Source: Warburgia ugandensis (lineage: Eukaryota > Streptophyta > Magnoliopsida > Canellales > Canellaceae). Taken from it: 64,000 nucleotides of DNA. Position numbers and translations under genes: made by a program. Every line of letters begins with the position of its first letter. Position 1 is the first letter of the stretch. Positions 1 to 11,984 of the stretch are shown piece by piece. The DNA lies in NCBI GenBank assembly GCA_035236585.1, contig CP141132.1, positions 49,913,880 through 49,977,879 on the forward strand, written 5' to 3'. Below the pieces are notes generated by a model that saw nothing but the letters and a program-made list of their open reading frames with translations, was not told the DNA's origin and searched no databases.

Positions 1-1231
1 CTTCTTTCCTTTACACTTCACGCACCATCTTCTTTTTCTCCAATACCACTGTCTCTTTTCTCTCTTAGTCTCCATCTCCCTTGTTTACATTGACCACATC
101 TCCTCTGTCTCTCTTCTCTTTTCCTCTCCCTCTATTCACCAGCCATTGCACTGCTTCATCTCTCTACCCATCTCTCCCACTGGCTGGCCATAGGTGCGTG
201 ACACACCAAGCAGGTCTGGCATCATCTCTCTCTCTCTTTGTCCGCTCCCTCTTTACCACTCACTCTCTCACTCTGTCTCATCTCTCAATTGAAATTACTG
301 GTGCATCAATCAGTCAGTCGATGCCCAGTATGTTCTCATCTTCTCCCCCTTTATGCCATTTCCTTTCTCCACTCAGTCAGGCTACCTCATCAGCATCTTC
401 AAGCCGGCATCTCTCACCCCAGTTCTTCATCACAGGTCGTGCCTTGCCCAGATCGCACGAAGCCGACCACCTCATCTCTGTTTCTCTTTCCCAACTTCTC
501 CTATCTCCCTCTCGTTCTTTGTCTTCAACAATGCACCAATTTCTAGCACCAGATAAAGCCAACCACAATCAGAACCAACACCGGCCAATCGACCCATTTC
601 ATCCTTCACTGGCCAGATTGCTCAGAGCTCCCAAAATCCCCATCTAAGACATCTTCCCAAGCTCTGGTCGGCCAAGTAGAGAAAACATGAATTGGGTTTT
701 GCTCCGTTTTTCTGTCCTCTCTTCTCCTTCCTCTCTCTCCCTCCTTCTCCCTTCTTCTTTCTTCCCCATCTCATTCTCTAGTTTTTTCCTCAACAGTTTT
801 CCTCTGGTTTTCGTTAAAAACTAGAAATCCAAACAAAGTCCAATTCTGCCCTTGGCAGATCTCAGTAATTCCAACTCTATCCTCGTTTTAATTCTGTCTG
901 AGTCCCTATTTTATTTACAGATATGTCCCTGAATATTCTGGTTTTACCTTATCCCTATTCTACCTATCCAGGGACAGTGATATCCAAGACTGCTTGTTTA
1001 GTTTTATTTTCTGTTTTCTTAGATTTAGAAATTCTATAAATTGCAGCAGTTAAATAAATTGAGAATTTTTATTTTATTGTTAGTGTATTTCTGTTATATT
1101 CTTTATTTTTATTCTTTTATTAATTAAATTTTATTTAAAACTCCATCATTCTAAAGCGAGTCCTTGTGGGATCAACCCGTATTTGCATAACTATACTACA
1201 ATAGCCTATGCACTTGTGGAAAACATCAACA
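1..1231 (+). mobile_element. Tat/Athila-like LTR, 3' part, cut by window edge
   Basis: The stretch runs from a CT-rich, low-complexity leader (about 1-790) into an AT-rich tail. It ends with the signature of Tat/Athila-type Gypsy LTRs: a GAGTCCTTGTGGGATCAACC-like block, then ACTATACTACAAT, then TGCACTTGTGG, closing at CATCAACA. The same order ends the better-supported LTR at 53427. No primer-binding site follows, so this is a solo or distal LTR. The 188-residue open stretch at 81-647 is CT-rich leader and not a gene. The left end lies outside the window. Confidence 0.6.
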
Positions 1232-1529
1232 TATACATGCATAAAGAGTGGCACCATTTTTCACAAATGCTATAAAGGTACAACCACTAGAGGTGATCAC
1301 AAGACCCTTTCAATATGTATCTATATGCTTCCACGAGGATACGATAGTATTCCCTTTAGGATACCAAGGGGCATGTGTTATAGTAGAGATTACGTGAGCA
1401 TACCCGAGCACATGAGGATTTTGTGTTTTATGCTATTGGGGAGTGTGATTAGAGTTTGCTAGATTAACCTAGGTGAGTACTCAAAATAGCATTGGCAGAT
1501 GTACTAATAAGACTTTATTGAATGCCTAG
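1232..1529. other. unassigned spacer between LTR remnants
   Basis: No gene, tRNA or clear repeat end is visible. It contains a run starting at 1208 that is open for 84 codons but has no recognisable domain. It is probably older repeat debris. Confidence 0.4.
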
Positions 1530-2022
1530 TGTTATAGACTGTTGTTATGAAGTCCATGGGCAAGGCCCACAAGGTTTAAGAGAGGCCTTTTTTGGTTCAT
1601 GGACATGGTCCAAGGGACTTAGGTCCATTATAGAAGGTCCATGAAGGAAAACCTATTTCTAGAAGCCCTAAATTCTAAAAGTGACCATAAAAATATATAA
1701 GATCTAGAATATGGTAGAATTTAGATATTTTTTAGAGAATAATCTAGAACATACACATGTAACAATCTCCACCATTCATTAAGGAGGTAGAAAGGGGGTG
1801 AGCACCTACAAATAGAGGAGCTCCCTCATTTGTAAGACATCTCATAATCAACCATCAATCCAAGAGTTGTAAGCACCTTCAGAGTAATAAAGGTAGAGTT
1901 GTCTCCAAGTCCCCTCCAGTTGTTCTTCTCCTTAAAGATTCTAGTCAAGCTTACTTAGTTTGTGTAAAGTGAGAAGCCAAGCTAAATGCCGCATAGGAGT
2001 TTGAAAAGTTAAGCTTGTGATA
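1530..2022 (+). mobile_element. solo LTR of the gag-only LTR family at 20659-24015
   Basis: Read on the plus strand, this roughly 493-bp block matches the reverse complement of the 602-bp LTRs at 20659 and 23414. Shared landmarks in order are the AAGGCC/CAAGGCCCAC opening, GGACTTAGG, ACCATTCATTAAGGAGGT, CACCTACAAATAGAGGAGCT (TATA-like), CTTGTAAGACATC, AATAAAG and a GTGA(C/T)A end. It starts TGTTATAG and ends GTGATA, and CTAG flanks both ends (1526-1529 and 2023-2026), a likely target duplication. No internal region remains, so recombination between the LTRs of a once complete copy is likely. Confidence 0.75.
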
Positions 2023-2719
2023 CTAGATAATTATTTTGATATCATACTTTTATGATTTTGATGCATCATGAAATTACCTGAGTTGTCAAGTTATTATACT
2101 TATTCTCTATAGATATATATGGATGTATGCATGTACTATGAATATGCCATGATGCTTCGCATTGATCAACAAATAAGAGTTTAGTTATGAGGTTTTAATG
2201 CTTACAAACCTAGTTTCAAACTTATCTGAGTGTTAGTATGTTGTTATGCAGTAGTTTCAAAAGTTGTAGTTTTTATCTACTAGGTATCATTGTATACTCA
2301 ATACACCATGGACCCTACAGATGCTCATGGAAAGTCATGGGCTAGGAGATTTGAGCTACAGATTGGAAGTAGTTTACAAAAAGTGAGACACTAGTTGAAG
2401 AAAAACTATTATTTCATTATGCTTTGGACTATTGATGTAATAAGGAACTATGTGCTAGACTTTAATCATTTTAAGTCCTTGCATTATTATTTGCATTGTG
2501 GATGATAATGCTTGGGAGTGTTTTAAACTAAATGTTGTGTCTGGTACTCAAATGTAGTTCTTGATTTTCAAACTTGGATTTTGACCCTTGGGTGTTTTGG
2601 AAGCAATTTTTTGTAAAGAAACTGTAATTTTGAAAAGGAGATTTTCAAATAGGGATATCCCTACTTTTAAAATGCATTAAATTTTTTGTAAATTGAGTTT
2701 TTAAAAAGCGGGGGTGTGA
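2023..2719 (+). mobile_element. possible chromovirus-type LTR 3' end fragment
   Basis: The last 120 bases resemble the 3' end of the LTRs at 44812 and 57726: a GGGATATCCC-like block, an A/T-rich run, then GCGGGGGTGTGATA at 2706-2719. The rest shows no diagnostic sequence, and I did not find the stem-loop seen in the other LTRs. It may be a truncated, old LTR. Confidence 0.35.
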
Positions 2720-3177
2720 TAAGTGATGCTAATGGTTTCTTAGAAGAGGGACAACATGGTGGGAGAGAATCTAGACAACTATGCAAATAATATTAAATAT
2801 GTTGCCAAAAAGTAGCAATATTTAGATTGAGAAGATTGGTGAAAATAAGCCCCATTTTAAGACAATATCAAAGTGAATAAAAGCTATATTATTTTTGGGA
2901 GGAATTTTAGGTACACATACAACCTCTACAACTACAAACCTTTGCATGCAAATACCTTACATGGGATATAGCTAGCATACCCTCAATCGTGTAGTCTTCC
3001 AAATTTAGGGACTACATTGGTACCGCATGTTGCTGTCCACATGCAAAAAGGGCATGTCCAACAGTTGCATATGTGTCTAGCATTTCCACATTTTCAAAGT
3101 ACAACTTCTAAGCAAGGCTCTTGCTTGCTTTAGAGACAAATGCAAATCAACAATGTTCATGCAGCACTTTTACTTGG
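2720..3177. other. unassigned AT-rich spacer
   Basis: No coding region or repeat terminus was recognised. It directly abuts the inverted Tat-like LTR end at 3178. Confidence 0.35.
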
Positions 3178-4680
3178 TGTTGTGTTTTAAAAATATTCAA
3201 GTGCATGAGTCCACTATAACATAGACAAGGCAAATACAGGTCAATTCTACAAGGACTCTAATTATGAATTTTCATAAAATTTTAATGAAAATATATTTTA
3301 AATTAATTTAACCTAGCAAAAAAAATTAGCAATTGAATCAAATATACTTAAAAACACTAACAAGAGATAAAATTAACTAATTAACTTAATCTAGGTTTTA
3401 GAATCCACCATATAAACTTAAATATATCCAAATTCAAGTAACTTAGGCTTTATTATTTAGAAGCCCTAATATCTATATTTTATTAATTTTAAGGTTTTGC
3501 ATAATTAAGTTTATTATTCCAAGCACAATTTGTCTTCTTAGGTCACAAAATGTCTAAGATTCTCTAAACTAAATTAATTAACCTAACATAACAAGTATCT
3601 CAATTTTACGAAATCGCTTATATAAGTTAATTTGCTAGCCTTATAATTGATATTTAAACACTTTTAAAACTTAAAATTACCTAAATTGAACATAACTAAA
3701 CCTAAGGTAATTTCATCCTTACCTAGGATAAAAACTTAGCCTAACATATCTACTCCCAACATTATATTAAAATATGAATTCGAAACAATTATCAAATATT
3801 AACAAAATTATAAACTAAATCATTAAACAATTACTAAAGCAAATAACAAATTGACTAAGGATAAGTAAACTTCATTGCTTCAAGTTTAAAATTTTTATAA
3901 GAGGGTTACATGGATGAAAAAAAAGCAAATATATAAAGAAATTAAACTCCTATGGAAAGGAATGATATAACTATGTCTTCTCATTGTGTCACTCAACAAA
4001 ATCCATCATTGAAGTCGCTCCAACCCATGCTACTGCCATGCTTTCCACTAGCAAATGATGTCTTACCCTTGTTATGCCACTCAACTAAGATAGAGGGTAT
4101 CACCCAATTACCCACTAGCTTAGGAGAATCAACAATCACTCAACCATTAACCAATCATCCAAACTACTCCCTAAGAGAATGGGAAAAGAAGACTATGAGT
4201 GTAAGCTTAAAGAGAATATGGTCAAGGTAAATGTGGAAGTGAGTAAGGCTAGGTGGGTCATATGATGCGTGGATGATGGCTATGCATTGTGTAAGAAGAT
4301 GGGAGATCGTAGCTTGCATGGACAAGCCAAGGAGATAGGAAAATATGTGTGGGATAGAAGTAAGAGTGGGAAAGATGGATGAATGGTGAGAGGATGATGA
4401 AGAGAGGGATATGGGAGATGGAATACATGAGAGTGAAGGAGATAGGAAAATGTGATGTGTTGGATTTACAGAAGAATATGAAGGACAGAATGGAAAGAAG
4501 ACAAGGGATGGGTGGATGAGTGGAGTTAAGAAGTGGAGAAGAGATGAGATGCATTCAAAATGGGAGATAGAGGGATGGAAGTGGCTAGGCATTGATGGTA
4601 AGATGGAGAGGAGGATGGGGAAGATGGTATGAGGAATGGATGAGTGAGGAGGAGGATGATCTACTTCCTTAGAGTTTCTC
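3178..4680 (-). mobile_element. Tat/Athila-like LTR in reverse orientation, 5' limit unclear
   Basis: The reverse complement of 3178-3260 carries the same tail order as the LTR end at 1231: GAGTCCTTGTAGAATTGACC, TGTATTTGC, ATGTTATAGTGGACTCATGC, and an end at ACACAACA. Further inside, the minus strand is CT-rich (about 4200-4660), the counterpart of the CT-rich leader at 1-790. The 142-residue minus-strand open stretch at 4164-4592 is this low-complexity leader. No primer-binding site follows the end, so a solo or distal LTR is most likely. The far boundary is a guess. Confidence 0.5.
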
Positions 4681-5199
4681 TACCTTAGGATGTCTTCATG
4701 TATGGTATGGGTGAATGTGATCTCCTTCACTTTTTACCTTTCTTCTTGTGATTTCACATTGAAGCACCATAAGGGGGTGATGGAAATTGCTTTAAATATC
4801 TCCTCTATTTGTAATTCATGTGAGAGGCTTAAGGAGGTGGAAGTTTCTTTAAGGAAACTCCCTCTTATCTCCTCCATGTAGATCACATCCAAGTTCCTAT
4901 TTTTTCTCTACTTATTTTATCTTTGATCTCATCTTATCATTCTATCTTGTAGCATGATAGAGTCCTCCATGTGGAACCTTGAGGAGGTCGAAATTTTCTT
5001 TAGGAAAGTCCTATCTTTCCTTTCATGTTCAACCTTTCGATCATGCTTAACCTATCATAGATGGTTGAGACTTCTTTGAAATTTTATTTCCTTGATTCTC
5101 TCCCTGGCCCACAATTTTTTCCTCCTCCAATCATAAGCCAAGCTTCAACACATTTTCTTATAATAATAAAAACATGTTTTTCTCCTAAAAAATGGTGGA

Positions 5200-5320
5200 C
5201 AGCCTAAAGTTAGGATAGATATTAGCCAATGAATGATTAAATGTTTTCTCACTGGATGCTTTAGGGCAGCCTAAAGTTAGGATAGATCTTAGCCAATGAA
5301 TGCTTTAAAAGTATGGATGA
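5200..5320 (+). repeat. 67-bp tandem duplication
   Basis: The block starting CAGCCTAAAGTTAGGATAGA at 5200 begins again at 5267, with the shared run TTAGCCAATGAATG, so the period is 67 bp. The second copy decays after about 45 bases. Bases 4681-5199 upstream show no gene. Confidence 0.75.
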
Positions 5321-5536
5321 ATATTGGCCATAAATTATCTCTCTCTTCTCCAATTATTCTCCTCCTTTATTTTCTCATGCAAATCATGTCTAAAGTGGGT
5401 ATAACACGTATATTCCTACATTGAAATTGTGGACTCCCTTGTATGGTCCCATCTTAGAGTTAAGTGAAAGAGAAAATGAGTGGAAGTAGTCTTCATGTAG
5501 GGCTTAGTTTCTAACTTAATTTTCTTCAGAAAAAGG

Positions 5537-5537
<1 letters not shown>

Positions 5538-5606
<69 letters not shown>
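5538..5606 (+). repeat. (TG)n microsatellite
   Basis: An uninterrupted TG run of about 69 bases, likely polymorphic in length. Confidence 0.97.
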
Positions 5607-5607
<1 letters not shown>

Positions 5608-6825
5608 TATATGAATCTAGCATCTCTTAGAAGCATTCCAAGGTGATGGCATGCTTGTATGCATTCGTCAGAAGTCTGTCACCCTTTTAATAAGAGCAAT
5701 CTCTATAGTACAAATATGGTTAGTCGATGCTTTAAGATTTCTAATTACTTTGAATTCGATACCTACACTCCCATAGTATTCTAAACTTTTGGACTTCATG
5801 GTTTATGACATATGGTCCCATGATATTACTGGCACAACAAAATTGATCTCTTTTATGGTTTTAGTTGCCAAAAATATGCATTTTTCTCAGTTGTACCCCA
5901 ATTCTGTAAAATGTGAAATAAACTCTAATTAGTGATATATAAAGTAAATTATGGTTAAAACTACTAAATATAGGCATGTTATATGTAATATTTCTATGTA
6001 TATCACTTGAGACAAGTATTTTTGAAACATTCTGTAAGAAAATTGTTTTAAAAATACATAAGTTGTGAGAAAAAAAGCGTTACGCAACACTCAATAATTT
6101 GTACTTTTCCTTGAAGCAAGAAAGTGCCCTAATCCTTATCAATTTCTTATTCTCAAGAGAATTTCTAGTTGAATAAAAACGAAATGTAACTAAAATTCAA
6201 AAGCTATGATGTAATCAAGAGGAGAACTAGCTAGTAGGTCAAAACAATAAAAAGAGGTAAAGAAAAGATTAATTACTTTTTTGTTCACTTCATAGGTATC
6301 CTTTTGTACTAATCTTCTTTACAAAGATTTCAAAAAGTTTCTTTAATTGTTTTGCAAATTATTGTAGTTTGGTTTTCATTTTTCCCTTGCATATTTGTGG
6401 TGAAGACTCAATGGAAATCTTAAATGGTATTAGCAATGCTTGAGATGGGATAAGCTAGCTTTGAGATGACATGAGATGAGATCTAGGAGCTTGAGATAAT
6501 TTGAGATGGATTAGGAGTATCTAAATTTGGCATGAGATAAAATGTGGTGGCTAAAACTATCGCTTAGGCTGGTTAGGGATGAGTGGAGGAAATGGATTGA
6601 GATCAAATGGTTAAGATGAGTTGGAGGAGATGATTTAGACGATATGGTATAGATCATTTTCATCTCAAGCAAAATACAAGGTTGTGGCTGAATTTTGGGA
6701 TGAGAAGGAATGTATTTCTTTTCACTATGAATGAGATGAGATAGCTTGAGATGAGAATGATATGCAAACTACCAATATGTATGCTAGTTCATATTGCTTT
6801 GTAGTGACCATTTAACCAAAAAATG
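5607..6825. other. no gene seen; degenerate GAGATGAGAT-rich stretch
   Basis: AT-rich sequence without coding potential. From about 6436 to 6755 the words TTGAGATG, GAGATGAGAT and GAGATAAT recur irregularly in one orientation, suggesting a decayed short tandem repeat. Bases 6085-6170 resemble 47920-47990 (TGTACTTTT, then CTTATCAATTT), an unclassified dispersed repeat. Confidence 0.4.
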
Positions 6826-6980
6826 ACTAGTATAGTTGGTGGCAGACAACTTGGCATTTCCCTTGAAGTACACTTGGTCACAGGTTAGAATCATTGCTTT
6901 CACCTTTGGTCAGGAATTATATTTAGGAGTGTGAATAAGTGACTTTCTTTGTTATTCTTTACTTGTACAATAAAAAGTAG
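6826..6980 (+). mobile_element. SINE-like repeat, copy A
   Basis: An A-box-like TAGTTGGTGGCAGACA is followed about 40 bases later by a B-box-like GGTCACAGGTTAGAATC. The body then has ATTTAGGAGTGTG and ends TTGTTATTCTTTACTTGTACAATAAAA. The same order recurs at 7165-7320. The spacing of the two boxes fits a tRNA-derived SINE, but I cannot name the family, and no target duplication was identified. Confidence 0.45.
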
Positions 6981-7164
6981 CAATCCCATAAGTAGGCCAT
7001 AGGTTTGAGGTAGTGCATCGTATCCCTTTAAGGGAAGTAAGGAGCATTGTACTTTGAGGTGGGTATCCTAGGAATACATTCGGCAAGGTGTACATTACAA
7101 GGGGTGACCTGAGAATACACATGGAAAAGTATATATGAAGAATTATTGGGTGTGAGTAACCTAT

Positions 7165-7320
7165 TAAAAGAAAAAATAGTCTAGCACATTTGGTTGCAGA
7201 CAACTCTGCATCATTGGTTGCAGGTACAAATCACAACGTCCCCCTTGGCAGGTATTAGATTTAGGAGTGTGTGTGCGATTGATTTTCTTTGTAATTCTTC
7301 ACTTGTAAAAGAATAAAATG
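7165..7320 (+). mobile_element. SINE-like repeat, copy B
   Basis: It shares with 6826-6980 the pieces GGTTGCAGACAACT, a B-box-like GGTTGCAGGTACAAATC, the run GATTTAGGAGTGTG, and the tail TTTGTAATTCTTCACTTGTA. The two copies are in the same orientation about 340 bp apart, so either two insertions or one segmental duplication explains them. Confidence 0.45.
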
Positions 7321-8069
7321 GTAGCCATTTTATACAGGAAATGATATTCCAACCCCTTCTATTGACACTACTCGTGCCCCTTCCTGGTTTTTGGGCATTC
7401 AGTTGTTTAAGTGTTTGACTTTTGCGCTGAAAAACTATTAGCAAAGCAGTAAATGCCCAAAAACTATGAGAGGCGCAAGTAATGTCCAAAAGATGGGAGT
7501 GGAATTATCATTTCCCTCATTGCGTTTTACATGGATCTCTCCATTGTCCATTTTCTCAGATCTACCTTTGTTCAGCCCGTAGGTGTGATGATCTAATGTC
7601 CAACTTACTAGACTTGTAATTCGTTCCAAGATACGACATTTGAGATTTTTGGTATCTTAACAATGAGATCTATTTCAATCAACTCTTGTAATCATATTTA
7701 ATAAATTTAAAATAAGAAGAATCGGCAATTTGCTTGCAAGACCAAGAAAAGAAATACAAACTTCAAACAGCATCGTAGGACCGCCTTTCACTTCATTGCA
7801 ACAGGCACACAAATCATCCAGCAAAGATGCAACAAAAATTCTGGAACGTGATTTCTGGCTCCACAACTCAATTTTATGTCAGGTGTGTGGTGAAAAGGGC
7901 TACCAGGGCCTTATAATGTCAGAGTCAGCATAGCCATGCGTACCAAGCTTATGCAGTTTACTACCACTGAAGTAGATTCAAGATTAAAGTCGCTACTGGT
8001 TGGCAATGTAAGTTGTAGCTTATCAATGATATCTGCTTTTAATAACAAGAAGACTAAAGAGACCACACT
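7321..8069. other. unassigned; no convincing gene
   Basis: Short open stretches exist on both strands, but none shows a recognisable domain. The part from about 7660 may belong to the coding-like stretch described at 8070-8640. Confidence 0.3.
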
Positions 8070-8640
8070 AACTAATTCTCTGTAGTGTTGGGATCTGTTT
8101 AAGATGATCATGAAAGATTGCAAATGAAGTTTCTGCTATATACCAGCTTGTTGAGATGATGACAGCAAAGGATAAAACCTGGTTGCAAGTTACAACTAGC
8201 ATGAGACAAAGAACTCTTGCTGATGTTGGAAAAATAGTGGCACTGAACAGCTCCAAATCTTCGAGAAGCTTGTGTAATTGTTCTCGTCTAGTTAATGATT
8301 CAATTTTTTCTCTACCAATCAACTCCAACTTAGCGAACAAGTATTTACCACGTCTGACTTGCCCTTAGAATGGGTTCTCATCCATGAGGTACTTTCTAGG
8401 CTGTGGTTGTTCTGGAAAGGAGGCAAAATGGAGGTGCAAATCAAGCATCTTCAAGACCTATTGATGGCCACCCTTATAGGCACGGCAACTCTTCTTAAGT
8501 GGATATGGGGGCTTCCCTACAACTGAAGTGACGTTTTGCATGCTTTCTCCTTGTTTATTGCTGCAAGCCGGAGAAGATTCAGGCATGTTATTGGCAGGGT
8601 TTTTGATATGAACTCTTCCATGGTGTTTCTTCAGCCTTAT
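8070..8640 (-). pseudogene. unrecognised coding-like stretch, probably broken
   Basis: The minus strand gives a long, fairly natural-looking reading (for example MPESSPACSNKQGESMQNV near 8580 and KLELIGREKIESLTRREQLH near 8300) with two in-frame stops between these parts. The latter part would be a charged helix followed by a hydrophobic segment. I do not recognise a family. It could be a decayed host gene, exons with missed introns, or chance. No start or splice site could be fixed. Confidence 0.2.
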
Positions 8641-8977
8641 AAATCAAGCCAGAAATCTGGGTGGATAACTCAGACATCACTTTTTGCCACATGTAGATAT
8701 GACTAACTCAAATGCCGATGCCTTGGATCAAGAGGGAGACACTGGTGAGTCTTTTAATTACCAAAATTTAGATGAGGATGACTTATGTTGTTTTACTTCA
8801 TGGTTCTTGAGCATGTCTATTTATGGCTCAGGATTTCTGCTTTTCTGTTTTCAGGTTATTGTTTCATGAGGGGGTTGGCAAAACTGTTGGTATTATCCTG
8901 TGTTTTTGCAAGTATTCTTCACTTCTCACAAAATCCTTCTTCCTATCATTCAAAAGAAAAAGAAAAAAAGGTGAAAC

Positions 8978-9012
8978 TATTTTGTGACAAAGGTTTGCCT
9001 TTGTTCACAAGG
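8978..9012. repeat. short hairpin
   Basis: TTGTGACAAAGG and CCTTTGTTCACAA face each other across TTTG, a stem of about 12 bp with one bulge. It lies in an otherwise unannotated spacer (8641-9090). Function unknown. Confidence 0.5.
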
Positions 9013-9090
9013 TTTATGTCTGTATCCTGAATCATGGGAAGATTATTTAATCCCTTTTGACATCCAACCAACACTAGTGTTTTTTTTCAT

Positions 9091-9217
9091 AAAAGGGCAG
9101 CCAGGTGCATGAAGCCCTCATGTATGCAAGGTCCAGGGAAGGGGCAGACCACTATAGATCCTTTGTGGTCCACCCCTTCCCCAAATCCCACAAACGCAGG
9201 AGCTGTGCATCAGGCTA
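9091..9217. mobile_element. two Au SINE 3' ends in inverted arrangement
   Basis: Bases 9091-9155 read AAAAGGGCAGCC..., the 3' end of an Au SINE lying on the minus strand. Bases 9155-9217 read GTGGTCCACCCCTTCCCC... to GTGCATCAGGCT, the same SINE 3' end on the plus strand. The two fuse head to head at GGTCC-type sequence, leaving only 3' halves and no Pol III boxes. A palindromic rearrangement or one SINE landing in another could explain this. Confidence 0.7.
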
Positions 9218-9910
9218 CACACACACACATGATTACTCAGCAAAGCAAGTTCTACCAATTGATTAATATTGAATCCCGTCTACAAAGAACATAGATGTCT
9301 TACAAAATAATGACAATCATTTACCATCTGTTCTAACATATCCATCCGATGCTTTAAAACTCTGATCGAAAGTTTATTTATATGTCACATCACAACGTTT
9401 AGATTGAAGGCTTATAATATCTCGGTACTATATGTTCTTAGTTGATTTGAATGTTTTTCTTTTTCACTTGAATCTTATTGACTTCAAAGTCTCTTAAAAT
9501 GATAGTAAGAGCAAATTTTCACTAAAATAATAATTTGCAACTTTTCAGTTAAAGCAGGTTTAGGGTATGCTCAATGATCAAGCTTCCTAAACCTCAGTAG
9601 TTTTGGCTCAGCGGTTTAATATTATTGAAGCTTATATTTTCAAGTTCACTCCAATGCAATCTGGTTTACAAAACCAATTGCCAGTTTAGGATCTTTCCTA
9701 CTTAGTATCAGTGGAAACAAAACAATCACTGACCATACACATCAAAGTGACAATGAACCAGCTAACTGTGATCTATATAACTCCAAGTTTGATGCATTCT
9801 AGAATTTGGCATCACCAACGTCAAGCATGAAATTCATTGGATGATACAAATGTTTTGATGGCCAATAATGATACTTGATACCTTGCATTAGTTATAATGA
9901 AGCTCCTATA

Positions 9911-10092
9911 AAGGGGCAGCCCCGGTGCATGAAGCTCCCGCCTATGCAGGGTTTGGGGAAGGGGCGGACCACAAAGGCCTATAATATGCTGCCTTACCTT
10001 GCAGTTTTGCAAGAGGCTGTTTCCACACCTTGAACCCGTGACCTCAAGGTCACATGACAACAACTTTTACCATTGCGCCAAGGCTCCCCTTC
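9911..10092 (-). mobile_element. full-length Au-type SINE
   Basis: On the minus strand it begins AAGGGGAGCCTTGGCGCAAT, which includes the Pol III A box (TTGGCGCAATGGTAAA). The B box follows (GGTCACGGGTTCAAGG), then CAGCCTCTTGCAAAAC, GGTAAGGCAGC, TGGTCCGCCCCTTCCCC, and the end CACCGGGGCTGCCCCTTT. This order matches the Au family of tRNA-derived SINEs. It is flanked by a perfect 17-bp target duplication, ATAATGAAGCTCCTATA, at 9894-9910 and 10093-10109, so the copy is intact and fairly young. Confidence 0.93.
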
Positions 10093-10109
10093 ATAATGAA
10101 GCTCCTATA

Positions 10110-11692
10110 CCATATGAAATTCCATCACTGATCTTAATAATGTCCATAAGAAAAATAACCACAAGGAAACTGACTTGCAATGATCTACGAGAACCTATTT
10201 GTCAATCTTGCATGGAGAAGTTTATTGGGGAAAAATGATAGTTAAAAGAATAATCATATACCGGAACAAGTAAAAGCAGACCAACAAGTTAACATCATTT
10301 ATAATAAATAAGCCACATCAACCATCAAATTCTCAATGCCTAACTAACTACTGATCATGGAAAATTTAAACACAAATTAAGAAGATGACAGTCATTTCAC
10401 CAAACAAACCACTTACTATTAGCAAACTGTCCAATGATGACAAACCTTACAAAAAAAGGGTAAGAAAAAGTGAAAATGCACATCTATTCGCATGTTGTAA
10501 CCTCACCTATCAAGAGGAGTTCAGATAATCTAATCAGCTTGTAAGGAACTCTATCCACTGAAAACATGAAGTCCAATCAGCAAATAACAACCACAAACTG
10601 AACTTCTCAAATTGGGTGGTAGCTCTATACGAACCACTCACTGATCAGAAAAGAATGTAACTTCAAAATACATATCTTTTTTTAGGTAGGCTTATAAAAG
10701 ATGTGCCAAGAGCAATAAAGGACTGATCATCTGAAATTAGATGAAGTCTGAAAAACCCTTTCCACATGATCACTGGACAAGCATTGCTTAAAATTTTTTA
10801 TTGTCAGTTGGAATAGGATTTGGACATTTCAAAGTACAAATCACTATGCATTATGTAAATATATGAGATAATTAACCTCACTGTGATCAAAGACAACATA
10901 AAAAACTAGCTTTACTATCTTCTCCAAACAAAACAGATCACTGATTTGTTTTGACTAGACAAAGGAAAAGGCCTCAAATTTGATACTTCATGGTCTCAAA
11001 TTCGATACTTCATGGAAGAAAGGATCAATAACAACAAATGATGTATAGTTCAACTGAGCTGATTCTCCTCATTTGCACCCAAGATACTATGGGCATTTGC
11101 ACAGGCAAAGTGGTGGTAAGAAGAAGAAAGAGAAAAAAGTCTGAAATGCAAAGTTTTCGTCTGATCGTCTTAATGATCAACAAAAAATCAGACTTCCTAG
11201 AGACTCCTCAATTCCCATAAATTACTAATCATAGGAAATGTTCTACTCTGAAAAAACAAATGATAGAGTTTCTTTATGCAAAGAAATGAAAGAGTTTATC
11301 AAACAGAGTGTCAAGTTTCCTTGAGAAGATTATGCTATTTGCTCCATTGTCCAGGCAGTCTCCTAAGACCCCAAAGTAACAATGATACAAAGAGATATAT
11401 TTCAAATGAGTGTGAAGAGGAGCTGGTCAAATGAGTGTGGAGACGCCATTCAGAAAAAATGAGTGTGGAGAGGAGCTCGTTTGTACAGTTCTCATCTATT
11501 TGATCAAGAAAAGATTGAACACTTTGGTTAGAATACTTAGAATAATTTACGTAAATAATCTCACCTGAAAACAGAGAATAAAAGAGAGATGGTTCTTCTC
11601 AGCCAGCTGTTGATCACAGAATGGACTCAATTACAAAAGGGGTTATGATATAATTGCCCCCTATTTTGATCCGTTAGTCCTTAACTAAATAG
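10110..11692. other. no gene seen between SINE and MITE
   Basis: AT-rich sequence with no open frame that looks coding. A motif AAATGAGTGTG(A/G)AGA(G/C)G occurs three times at about 11405-11480, a small local triplication. This tract lies downstream of the 3' end of the minus-strand gene at 12173-14373. Confidence 0.4.
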
Positions 11693-11984
11693 CAAGGGTG
11701 GTTATAACTTTAGGTGGGCCCATATTTATGAAGATCCAAACCATTCATAATGTTGCCACTTAATTTAGATGGACCATGCTCCAAAGTTCTTATCCATTGG
11801 ATGATCCTAGCCATTGCGATTTTTAGCTATAAAAATGGATGATGAAACTTTTGACTATTCATTTTATAACACATGAGAATAGTGGCTAGGATCAGCCAGT
11901 GGAGTGGAATTTTGGAACATGTAACATCTAAGTTAAGGACACATTGTGAATGATTCAGATACTTGCAAACCTATTACAACCTTG
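11693..11984. mobile_element. foldback MITE with long inverted arms
   Basis: The left arm (about 11693-11815) and right arm (about 11875-11984) are reverse complements over most of their length. Paired landmarks are CAAGGGTGGTT/AACCTTG, GATCCAAACCATTCATAATG/CATTGTGAATGATTCAGAT, and GATCCTAGCCA/TGGCTAGGATC. It has no coding capacity. The size and arm structure fit a non-autonomous DNA transposon. The superfamily is unclear because I could not settle a target duplication. Confidence 0.75.

Noticed and set aside
81-647. 188-residue open frame on the plus strand
   Set aside because: Ser/Leu/Pro-rich translation of CT-rich LTR leader. Comparable frames occur in the leaders at 4164-4592 and 52104-52500. 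No domain and no selection signature visible.
9821-10238. Two open frames of about 80 residues on opposite strands
   Set aside because: They run through the full-length Au SINE and its flanks.
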